Shown piece after piece: positions 14,801 through 21,006 of a stretch of DNA of 33,125 nt. Position 1 is the first letter of the stretch. Each line of letters opens with the position of its first letter. Under the pieces are notes generated by a model. It was given only the letters and a program-made list of their open reading frames with translations, was not told where the DNA came from and made no database searches. Made by a program: the position numbers and the translations under genes. The stretch is from Dyella marensis. Its GTDB lineage: Bacteria > Pseudomonadota > Gammaproteobacteria > Xanthomonadales > Rhodanobacteraceae. The DNA is taken from assembly GCF_900112865.1 (NCBI RefSeq), contig NZ_FONH01000032.1, forward strand, positions 1 through 33,125, in the 5' to 3' direction.

Positions 14801-15619
14801 GCCGAGCGCGCTCAGCGAGCTGTCGCCGAGCAGCGGCTTGGGATCGAAGCGCGGCGCGTCCAGGCGCGCATTCCAGTCGTAGTTGCCGCGCTGCGCGGCG
14901 TCCACCGTCAGTTGCAGGGCGGTGGGCTGGATGAGCTTCAGTTCGGTCTTGATGCGCCTGCCGTCGCCGTGCGCTTCGATGCTGCCGGCGTAGTCCACGC
15001 CGGCCACCTTCCAGGCGAAGCTCGCGGCGCCATCGCCCTTCTCGCCGGCCGCGATCACCAGGGCGCCGTTGAGATCGGCATGGCCGTCCGGCGCGAGCAG
15101 GTTGAGCTTGCGCAGTTCGATGCCGGCGGCGGTCCATTGACCGGCGAGGTCGAGGCGGTTGGAGGCGAACAACGGTTCGCCGGCCTGCGCGATGCGCACG
15201 GCGCCGACATGCACGCGGTCGAGCAGGATGTCCAGCGGGGGCTGCAGGGAGAAGCTGCTTTCGCTGGGCTGTTCCTCTTCCTTCGGCTTGGGCAGCGCGA
15301 CATCGATGCCATCGACATCCAGATTCAGCACGTGCGCGCGCTTGCGCAGCAGCGGCCACAGGCGCAGGTCGAGCGTGGCGGTGGCGACCTTCACTTCCAT
15401 GCCCTGGCCGTCGGCGTAGCGCACGCCCTTGAGCAGCAGCGGTCCCGCCAGCCGGCCGTCGGCCTGCTGCACGGTGAGCGCGCCATCGGTGAAGGATTGC
15501 GCGCGCGCCAGCGCGAAGCGCAGGCCGGAGGCGCTGCCCAGCAGCCACCACAGTGCGGCGGCGAGGATCAGCAGGAGGATGCCGAAGGCGAGGGCGATGC
15601 GCTTGAACCAGGTGGCCAT
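11870..15619 (-). CDS. tamB: Translocation and assembly module inner-membrane component TamB
   Basis: The 1249-residue protein has one N-terminal membrane anchor (residues about 5-27) followed by a very long periplasmic beta-helical body of repeating amphipathic strands, and the TamB C-terminal domain (DUF490), including VSERPGRATTGQGQI and the terminal NFEAQSATDFNRASLNYRIE-type strand. TamB proteins span the periplasm, work with TamA in outer-membrane protein assembly and are implicated in phospholipid transport to the outer membrane. The ATG at 15619 is preferred over an ATG two codons earlier (15625), because GAGGG then lies 8 nt rather than 2 nt upstream. It follows tamA by 11 nt in one operon. 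An acidic patch, KPKEEEQ, sits near residue 105. An apparent open frame continuing to 16840 is only the shadow of tamA. Size is typical. Confidence 0.95.
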   Translation of the reverse strand: MATWFKRIALAFGILLLILAAALWWLLGSASGLRFALARAQSFTDGALTVQQADGRLAGPLLLKGVRYADGQGMEVKVATATLDLRLWPLLRKRAHVLNLDVDGIDVALPKPKEEEQPSESSFSLQPPLDILLDRVHVGAVRIAQAGEPLFASNRLDLAGQWTAAGIELRKLNLLAPDGHADLNGALVIAAGEKGDGAASFAWKVAGVDYAGSIEAHGDGRRIKTELKLIQPTALQLTVDAAQRGNYDWNARLDAPRFDPKPLLGDSSLSALGLALQGSGDRHGGSLQGKVELNDYQLLLQPLRARFSDDFKTLKLEQLVLGSPQIKGQFEASGTVQLGAQPVSGDLAIAWKDLLLPASLAGQDLASQGSLKARGSADAFHAEGDVDVGPPGKLAKLALNLDGTPKIITLHTLELKQPQGGMQAKGTLTLQPALAWQLDATASRLDPGQLLAGWNGALDFDIATMGTLPENQPDATLEIRKLTGVLRERPLRAQGKLHLTPQQVVDGKLDLASGGSTVKLDAKPGASNDAQLDLAIASLGDWLPDAQGHVQGDLRLRGKSPKFSLDAKLQGNGIVYAGQTVDSLHLAANLPDLSNPGGQLDLDTGHANFGGLDFKRIELRGDGTASRHSLTLQASGQQLSTRVALSGSMKGSAWNGTLSTLDLEPQGIPRWHLQQPSQLSYDGGAMSLSELCLTAGEPQLCVAAKQDKAGNLDASYRLRDLPLALLMTFAGPDLPMRADGTLGGSGSIRRNAAGALSGSASITSPRGTITYVDRADQPLLSYNELAVQAQLSPSSQSATLHAGLNDGGRVDGQLALNGAQQALGGQLELHLNNLKFIELFTNEVADVKGAANGSFRFGGTLAQPLVAGQATVTGFAAEVPSAGLKLAQGQLTVSTTDARQFLIGGSVQSGKGSLRVDGHAGLGEGATTAINLKGSQFTAADIPSAKVIVSPDLQITQDAKGINVGGDVTLDTADIDVSRLPGAGATQASPDVVVVDEEQQAEKAKSLPITASVKVNLGRKTHLVGFGLDGRLGGTLTVSERPGRATTGQGQITVDGIYKAYGQNLQIEQGRLLFAGTPIDNPGLDIRAARKLNPNATIDEGQKVGLMVSGTAQRPVLTVFSNPVMEQSDALSYLITGKPLSQVKGGEGDMVGAAAQALGSAAGDLLAKSVGSKLGIDDVGVSSNEALGGTSAFTVGKFLSPRLYLSYGVGLFEPGQVITLRYRLSHRWNFEAQSATDFNRASLNYRIEK

Positions 15620-15630
15620 CGTCATAGCCC

Positions 15631-17397
15631 TCACAAGTCCGGCCCGATCACGAGATGCAACTGCACGCCGTGCTCGCGCTTGTCGTTGATCGGCGTGCCC
15701 AGGTCCACGCGCACCATGCCCACCGGCGACAGCCAGCGCAGGCCCAGGCCCGCGCCGATGCGCGGGTTGTAGTCGGTGCCGTTGAAGGCGTTGCCGGCGT
15801 CGACGAAGGCGGCCATGCCCCAGTTGCGGCTGAAGTAATGCTCCACCTCGGAGCTGGCCACCAGCAGGTTGCGGCCGCCGATCACGCGGTCGTAGCTGTT
15901 GCGCGGGCCGATCGCCTGGAAGCCGTAGCCGCGCACCGAACGGTCGCCGCCGGCGAAGAAGCGCAGCTGCGGCGGCAGCGCGTCGAAATCGTTGGTCCAG
16001 GTATAGCCGACGCTGCCGCGCAGGATGAGGCGGTCGCGCCGGGTGAAGGCGCGGATCCACTTCGCGTCGGCGGCGAGCTGGCTGAAGCTGGCGTCGGACA
16101 GCAGGGTGCCGACGGTGCTGCGCGCATAAATGTCGATCGACCAGCCGTTGCGCACGAAGGTGGGGTTGTCGGCTTTCTTCTTCGATAGCGAGGCCTCCGG
16201 ATAGAGCAGCGTGCTGCGGCCGCGCTCGATGCCTTCGACGTCGTCGTTCTCGCCGGCCTTCTTGCCCACGGTGAAGGTGCCGGACAGCGCGTGCATGCCG
16301 ATGGTGCGCGTCCAGCCGTGCCACAGGCGGGTCTCGTTGGCGACCAGTTCGAGCGTGCGCGACTTGGAGGTGGTGGTGTCGGCGTCGCGGAAATTGGCGC
16401 CGAAATTGAACGAACGCTGGTCGTCGCCCGGCATCGGAATCGAATACAGCGTGGACAAGGTCTTCAGGCGCTGCGCCAGCACCAGCTCGTTCTTCCACTT
16501 GTGGCCGCTGCGGTTGATCCAGCGCCGCTCCATGCCGGCGCGCACGCCCGCGCCGGTGTCGGTGCCGATGAAGGGGCCGCCGGTATAGATGGTGCGCTTG
16601 GCCGGCGCCAGCTGGACGGTGACATCGACCACGCCGTCCCTGGCTTCGTCCACGTCGGGCAGCACGTTGACCACCGAGAAGTAGTCGGCGCCGTTGAGCG
16701 CCTGCTGCAGCTGCAGCAGCTGGTCCTGCTGGAAATAGTCGCCGCGCTTGAACGGCACGTAGCGATCGAGAAAGCCGTCCTTGAACTGCGAGCCTTCGAA
16801 ATGCACCTCGCCGTAGCGGTAGCGCTTGCCGGTCTCCCACGCCAGCGCGATGGTGGCGCTGCGCTCGCCGCGGTTGACCTCCACGCGATGGGTGACCATG
16901 CGGGCGGACAGGAAACCGTTGGCGGTGAGCGCACCGGCCAGCGCATCGCGCGTGGCGGTATAGGTGCCATGGTTGAGCTGCTGGCCCTTGAGCCGCTCGA
17001 CCGCGCGCTCGGCGCGGCGCACCGCGGGAATCTTCATGGCCTCGTCGTCGAGCTTGACCTCGACCGCGCTGACCAGCACCGGCTGGCCCGGCTGCACGTG
17101 CAGGGTGACGCGCCAGTCGGCGCCGACCTGCTGGATCTCGCCGGTCGCGCTGGCCTCGTAGTAGCCGTAGGGTTCCAGCGCGGTGCGCACCTGCTCCGGC
17201 GCGCGCTCGAACAAGCGGCGCACTTGTGCTTCGCTCGCTTCGCGATTGGCGTATTGCGACAGCTCGACACCGGCGACGACGGGAGCCTTGAGCGTGTCGT
17301 CCACCCCATCCACCACCAGCTGCACGCCGGCCCGCGCGAACGGGCTCAGCAACAGCAGGGGCAGGGCGGCCAGGCCCAGGCGTCGCGGTCGGCGCAT
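15631..17397 (-). CDS. tamA: Outer-membrane BamA-like assembly factor TamA
   Basis: This 588-residue Omp85-family protein has a signal peptide (RRPRRLG, Leu-rich core, cut near ARA-GV), POTRA domains over roughly the first 250 residues (for example FKRGDYFQQDQLLQLQQAL), and a 16-strand barrel beginning around YTGGPFIGTDTGAGVRAG. The lid-lock signature VRGYGF is at 488-493. TamA inserts in the outer membrane and partners TamB, encoded immediately downstream. Two ATGs are possible: 17397, preceded by GGATGGAA at suitable spacing, and 17409, with a poorer ribosome site; I take 17397. The upstream region shows a -10-like TAAGCT and a 5'-proximal stem-loop. Confidence 0.93.
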   Translation of the reverse strand: MRRPRRLGLAALPLLLLSPFARAGVQLVVDGVDDTLKAPVVAGVELSQYANREASEAQVRRLFERAPEQVRTALEPYGYYEASATGEIQQVGADWRVTLHVQPGQPVLVSAVEVKLDDEAMKIPAVRRAERAVERLKGQQLNHGTYTATRDALAGALTANGFLSARMVTHRVEVNRGERSATIALAWETGKRYRYGEVHFEGSQFKDGFLDRYVPFKRGDYFQQDQLLQLQQALNGADYFSVVNVLPDVDEARDGVVDVTVQLAPAKRTIYTGGPFIGTDTGAGVRAGMERRWINRSGHKWKNELVLAQRLKTLSTLYSIPMPGDDQRSFNFGANFRDADTTTSKSRTLELVANETRLWHGWTRTIGMHALSGTFTVGKKAGENDDVEGIERGRSTLLYPEASLSKKKADNPTFVRNGWSIDIYARSTVGTLLSDASFSQLAADAKWIRAFTRRDRLILRGSVGYTWTNDFDALPPQLRFFAGGDRSVRGYGFQAIGPRNSYDRVIGGRNLLVASSEVEHYFSRNWGMAAFVDAGNAFNGTDYNPRIGAGLGLRWLSPVGMVRVDLGTPINDKREHGVQLHLVIGPDL

Positions 17398-17420
17398 GTG
17401 GGGTTCCATCCGTTGGGGGC

Positions 17421-17452
17421 GGCAGGCGAAGGGGTCGCCTGCCCCGAGCTTA
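17421..17452 (-). promoter_or_regulatory. tamA promoter -10 and 5'-leader stem-loop
   Basis: On the minus strand, GCTAAGCTCG contains TAAGCT (17452-17447), with TTGCGG 16 bp further upstream as a weak -35. A perfect 9-bp stem follows, GGCAGGCGA / TCGCCTGCC (17443-17435 with 17429-17421, 5-nt loop). If transcription starts about 7 nt after the -10, the stem would form the extreme 5' end of the tamAB mRNA, which often protects mRNA from decay. Confidence 0.45.
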
Positions 17453-17490
17453 GCGGGTGGAGGTCAGACCGCAACCTCGCGCTGTCGTTC

Positions 17491-17526
17491 GTCGGTTGGA
17501 GTGAGCGCCAGCGAACCCCAACCGAC
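17491..17526. repeat. Family B repeat, minimal copy
   Basis: GTCGGTTGG (17491-17499) pairs with CCAACCGAC (17518-17526). The middle, AGTGAGCGCCAGCGAACC, matches one arm of family B. It lies directly beyond the stop of the GH17-GT2 gene and upstream of the tamA promoter. Confidence 0.7.
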
Positions 17527-17538
17527 GGCGGCGTCGCA

Positions 17539-20142
17539 TCAACCGGCCTTGTCGCCTGCCTTGTGCGCGATCCACGCGCCGACCACCGCGGACACGTAGG
17601 GAATCGACTGCGCGCCGAGGATGAACATCCACAGCGTGCTTTCCACATAGTACGTGCCGTAGGCCATGCCCATGCCGACCACGCACAGCAGCAGCGCGAT
17701 CGCCATCAGCATTTCCTCGCGCACCGGCGCGAACGCGGCGAAGTTGCTGCCGCCGAGGCGGCGGCTCTTGGCGGTCACCACGAACGAAGTCTTCTCGCGG
17801 GTCAGGCCGTGCAGGATGCCGCGCGCGATCGCATGCGACAGGCCCATGCTGGCCAGCGAGGCCATCAGCGTGTCGTACCAGCTGCAGGGCACGCGGGCGC
17901 GGTACAGCACGATGCCGAAGATCGCCTTGGCGAAGAAGAAGCCGATCACCGGTATCAGGAACAACTGCATCGGCAGGGTGAAAAGCTTCGGCGCCGCCAC
18001 CATGCCGGCGGTCCAGAAGATCGCCATCAGGGTGAAGATCAGATGCAGCGCATCGGCGAACCAGCTGAACCAGCCGGTGAGGAAGTGGAAGCGCTGGCCC
18101 GCCGAGAGCGGTCCCTTGTGCGTCATCCAGTCCCAGCGGCCCTTGAGGATCTGCATGGCGCCGAAGGCCCAGCGGTAGCGCTGGCTCTTGTAGGCCTTGA
18201 AGTCCGCGGGAGTCAGGCCCTTGCCCATCAGCTCGTCGACATAGACCAGCTCGTAGCCGGCGTGCATCAGGCGCAGGCCGAGCTCCGCGTCTTCGCAGAT
18301 GGTCCATTCGGACCAGCCGCCGGTACCCTCCAGGGCCGAGCGGCGCACCATGGTCATGGTGCCGTGCTGGATGATCGCGTTGCGCTCGTTGCGGTGGTGC
18401 ATGCCGATGCGGAAGAAGCCGTCGTATTCCCACGCGGTCATGCGGCGGAAGCGGTTGTGCTCGAAGTCGCGATGCGCCTGCGGGCACTGCACCACGGCTA
18501 CCTTCGGGTCGTGGAAGTGGCCGGTGAGCGTGGCCAGCCAGTCCTGGCGCACCACGTAGTCGGCGTCGATCACCGCCACCACGTCGGCGCGCGGATCGGT
18601 TTCCTTGAGGCCGAAGTTCAGCGCGCCTGCCTTGAAGCCGGGCCAGGGTTCCAGGTGGAAGAAGCGGAAGCGGTGGCCGAGCTTCTCGCAGTATTCCTGC
18701 ACCGGCTGCCAGATCGCCGGGTCCTTGGTGTTGTTGTCGATCACCAGGACTTCGTAGTTCTCGTATTCCAGTGCCGCCAGCGAGTCGAGCGTGACGATCA
18801 CCATCTCCGGCGGCTCGTTGTAGCAGGCCAGGTGGATCGACACGAACGGCTGCCTGGCCGGCGGGTCAGGGCGCAGCATGCCGGCGTGGCGCACCCACGA
18901 GCGGCGCCACAGCACTTCGGTGAACTCGAAGCCGTTGATCAGCAGGATGGCCAGGATGGCGATCTGCGCCGGGAACAGCAGGACCAGCATGGTCCAGTCG
19001 ATCCAGCTCAGATAGAAATTGAAGGGCAGGGTGGCCGACCACACCACCAGGCCGCAGGCCAGCTGGATCAGCGCGGCGAAGAAGAAGCGGCCCATCAGCT
19101 TGAAGCGGCCGAAGCGGCGGCCGAACCAGACCATCGGCAGCAGGGCCAGCAGGCCGGCGGCGATCGCCTTCCACGGCCAGCCGGTGTCCTCGGTCACCGG
19201 GCCGGTGAACGGGAACTTGGGCTGGCGGTCGGCGTTGAACATGCCCCAATACGCTTCGGTGCGGCCGGCCAGCTTTTCCTTCCAGGGCTGGTCGAAGGCT
19301 TCCATCACGTAGTAGTCGATCTTCTGCTGCTTGGCCGCGTTGAACCAGTTGCGCAGGAAGATCGCCTCGTCCGACACCGAGGGCTGGGCATACTGGAAGC
19401 GGTCGCCGTTGGACGGCCAGCCGATCTCGCCGATCACGATGTGCTTGTTGGGAAACAGGCGCTGCAAGGCCTTGAAGCTGTCCATCGCCTCGCCGATGGC
19501 CGCCTCGCGGGATACGCCGTTCCAGTACGGAAACAGGTGGACCGTGATGAAGTCGACGTGATCGGCCAGCTCCGGGTACTTGGCCCAGATATGCCAGGGC
19601 TCGGCGATCGACACCGGCTGCTTGAGCGCGGCGCGGGCGCGGTCGGCATAGGCCATCAGCTGCTCGGGCGTGAGGTCGCCGCGGAACAGCACCTCGTTGC
19701 CGACGATCACGCGGGTGATCGAATTCGGATAGCGGCGGGCCTGGGCGATCAGCGCCTCCAGCTCCAGCTCGTTGTTGTCCAGGCGGCGGTCCATCCAGGC
19801 GCCGGCCATCACGTCCAGCCCTTCGCGCTCGGCCAGGCGGTGGACCTGGGGATTCTGCAGGGTGGAATAGGTGCGGATGCGCGAGGTGTAGCGACTGAGC
19901 AGCTTCAGGTCGCTCTCGATCTCGTCCTCGCTGGGGAAATCGTTCTTCAGCGGGTTCTGGTAGCGCTGGAAGGCGGAGAGGGCGAAGCCGCCGATCGGGC
20001 CTTTCCAGTCGTTCGGGCCGTGCGGGAGGTTGCCCCACCACCACAGGCCGACGTTCAGGGCCGCGACGATCAGCGCCAGCAGGATGGCTGAAAACAGCGT
20101 GGGCCGGCTGGGATGGGTGGCTGCTGCGTCGGTCGCGGTCAA
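17539..20142 (-). CDS. ndvB: GH17-GT2 fusion beta-1,3-glucan synthase (NdvB type of Pseudomonas)
   Basis: The 867-residue inner-membrane protein joins two enzymes. After one N-terminal TM segment, a GH17 domain (residues about 40-310) shows VGNEVLFRG (acid/base Glu about 150) and IGEIGWPSNG (nucleophile Glu about 239). After several TM helices comes a processive GT2 domain with VIDADY (DAD about 526-528), CED (about 616-618) and QRYRW (about 654-658), then four or five C-terminal TM helices. This is the layout of Pseudomonas NdvB, which makes beta-1,3-linked periplasmic glucans tied to biofilm antibiotic tolerance; its GH17 part has glucan-transferase activity. No ATG starts the frame: TTG codons at 20148 and 20142 are available. 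GGGGA abuts the first but lies 7 nt before the second, so 20142 is taken. It is monocistronic. Product structure (cyclic or linear) is inferred from the family. Confidence 0.88.
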   Translation of the reverse strand: MTATDAAATHPSRPTLFSAILLALIVAALNVGLWWWGNLPHGPNDWKGPIGGFALSAFQRYQNPLKNDFPSEDEIESDLKLLSRYTSRIRTYSTLQNPQVHRLAEREGLDVMAGAWMDRRLDNNELELEALIAQARRYPNSITRVIVGNEVLFRGDLTPEQLMAYADRARAALKQPVSIAEPWHIWAKYPELADHVDFITVHLFPYWNGVSREAAIGEAMDSFKALQRLFPNKHIVIGEIGWPSNGDRFQYAQPSVSDEAIFLRNWFNAAKQQKIDYYVMEAFDQPWKEKLAGRTEAYWGMFNADRQPKFPFTGPVTEDTGWPWKAIAAGLLALLPMVWFGRRFGRFKLMGRFFFAALIQLACGLVVWSATLPFNFYLSWIDWTMLVLLFPAQIAILAILLINGFEFTEVLWRRSWVRHAGMLRPDPPARQPFVSIHLACYNEPPEMVIVTLDSLAALEYENYEVLVIDNNTKDPAIWQPVQEYCEKLGHRFRFFHLEPWPGFKAGALNFGLKETDPRADVVAVIDADYVVRQDWLATLTGHFHDPKVAVVQCPQAHRDFEHNRFRRMTAWEYDGFFRIGMHHRNERNAIIQHGTMTMVRRSALEGTGGWSEWTICEDAELGLRLMHAGYELVYVDELMGKGLTPADFKAYKSQRYRWAFGAMQILKGRWDWMTHKGPLSAGQRFHFLTGWFSWFADALHLIFTLMAIFWTAGMVAAPKLFTLPMQLFLIPVIGFFFAKAIFGIVLYRARVPCSWYDTLMASLASMGLSHAIARGILHGLTREKTSFVVTAKSRRLGGSNFAAFAPVREEMLMAIALLLCVVGMGMAYGTYYVESTLWMFILGAQSIPYVSAVVGAWIAHKAGDKAG

Positions 20143-20189
20143 GAACAATCCCCGTGGTTGCCTCTCACACGAGGCGCCAAAGCCTGAGG

Positions 20190-20218
20190 AGCTTACCGAG
20201 GCCGGGCAGCAGGCTCAA
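20190..20218 (-). promoter_or_regulatory. Probable promoter of the GH17-GT2 gene
   Basis: On the minus strand TTGAGC (20218-20213) is followed after exactly 17 bp by TAAGCT (20195-20190). The same TAAGCT appears in the tamA, dps and 27301 upstream regions. Transcription would start near 20183, giving a leader of about 40 nt. Confidence 0.45.
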
Positions 20219-20276
20219 TAAAGGCGTGCCCCAGGTGGTCAGCGCGAGGTCAGGGCGAGGACCTTGCCAGGCTGGC

Positions 20277-20386
20277 GTAGGTTGGGGTGAGCCGCAGGCG
20301 AACCCCAACGAAGGTGTGCCATTGCCGTGACGGCAGGCGAGCCCCAGGCCCCTGTTGGGGTTCGCCTGCGGCTCACCCCAACCTAC
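20277..20386. repeat. Family B palindromic repeat downstream of dps
   Basis: GTAGGTTGGGGTGAGCCGCA pairs with TGCGGCTCACCCCAACCTAC at the other end, and GGCGAACCCCAACG with TGTTGGGGTTCGCC, giving a near-perfect stem of more than 30 bp around a variable centre. It starts 20 nt after the dps stop. A short hairpin AGGACC-TTC-GGTCCT (20392-20406) lies between them. The rest of the gap 20149-20405 holds only the GH17-GT2 promoter. Confidence 0.88.
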
Positions 20387-20405
20387 GTCGTAGGACCTTC
20401 GGTCC

Positions 20406-20873
20406 TTACTTCAACAGCGAACGCAGCATCCAGGCGGTCTTCTCGTGCTCCTTAAGGCGCCCGGTCACCATGTCCGCTGTGCCCTCGTCGCCGGCCGCAT
20501 CGGCCACCTTGATCGTTTCGCGGGAGGTATGGGCGGCGATCTCGTGGCCCTCGACCAGCTGGCCGACCATCTCCTTCCAGTCCGGCACGCCGGCTTCTTC
20601 CCTGATGGTGGTGAGCTTGCCGAACTGGCTGTAGGAGCCGGGGGCGAACACGTCCAGGGTGCGGATGCGCTCGGCCACTTCGTCGGCGGCCAGCCACAGC
20701 TCGTTGTACTGGGTCTCGAACATGGCGTGCAGGCTGTTGAACTGCGGGCCGGTGATGTTCCAGTGGAAGCTGTGGGTCTTCAGGTACAGGGAGTAGGTGT
20801 CGGCCAGCAGCTTGGAGAGGTGCTTGGCGACCTGTTCGCGATCTTTCTTGGCGATGCCGATATCGATAGCCAT
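20406..20873 (-). CDS. dps: Dps/ferritin-like DNA-protection protein
   Basis: The 155-residue protein is a four-helix Dps family member, which assembles as a dodecameric shell oxidising Fe(II) with hydrogen peroxide and protecting DNA. The inter-subunit ferroxidase ligands are visible in HSFHWN (H37), SLHAMFE (H49) and AADEVAER (D64, E68). The N-terminus is short, with only a few basic residues (AKKDREQ), so direct DNA binding through a lysine tail, as in E. coli Dps, is uncertain. The ATG at 20873 has AAGGAG six bases upstream. It is divergent from hrpA across 133 bp. The leader has TAAGCT as probable -10; I could not identify an OxyR-type site by eye. Confidence 0.95.
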   Translation of the reverse strand: MAIDIGIAKKDREQVAKHLSKLLADTYSLYLKTHSFHWNITGPQFNSLHAMFETQYNELWLAADEVAERIRTLDVFAPGSYSQFGKLTTIREEAGVPDWKEMVGQLVEGHEIAAHTSRETIKVADAAGDEGTADMVTGRLKEHEKTAWMLRSLLK

Positions 20874-20907
20874 GGGCTACTCCTTCTGGATGAAAAGTCT
20901 GTCGTCG

Positions 20908-20913
20908 AGCTTA
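20908..20913 (-). promoter_or_regulatory. Probable -10 element of dps
   Basis: GGCTAAGCTCG on the minus strand includes TAAGCT at 20913-20908, 35 nt before the dps ATG. No good -35 is visible at 16-18 bp, which would fit activator dependence or a stationary-phase sigma factor, but that is inference. Confidence 0.4.
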
Positions 20914-20954
20914 GCCGCGGGTCCTGTTAGGAAGAAATGAATGCTTCCGATCCG

Positions 20955-20977
20955 CCCGATAGCCATGGGCTATCGGG
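20955..20977. promoter_or_regulatory. Perfect inverted repeat in the dps-hrpA intergenic region
   Basis: CCCGATAGCC (20955-20964) and GGCTATCGGG (20968-20977) are exact complements around ATG. The inner 16 bases CGATAGCCATGGGCTA are identical to the dps start-codon region (20864-20879). The site lies between the divergent dps and hrpA promoters and could bind a dimeric regulator or form a hairpin. Confidence 0.55.
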
Positions 20978-20990
20978 CCCGCGCTGCCGT

Positions 20991-20996
20991 TAGAAT
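20991..20996 (+). promoter_or_regulatory. Probable -10 element of hrpA
   Basis: TAGAAT lies 10 bp before the hrpA ATG at 21007, in the context GTTAGAATGTGC. A transcript from here would be leaderless or nearly so, and no Shine-Dalgarno is visible before the ATG. A very similar CCTAGAATGAGC lies before relA. Confidence 0.45.
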
Positions 20997-21006
20997 GTGC
21001 GGTCCG

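Noticed and set aside
15620-16840. Extension of tamB upstream to 16840
   Set aside because: The extra 400 or so codons overlap tamA in another frame and are Arg-rich shadow sequence; the membrane anchor begins just after the ATG at 15619.
20392-20406. AGGACC-TTC-GGTCCT hairpin as the dps terminator
   Set aside because: A 6-bp stem without a U-tract, partly overlapping the stop codon; the larger family B palindrome behind it is a better candidate for an mRNA end.
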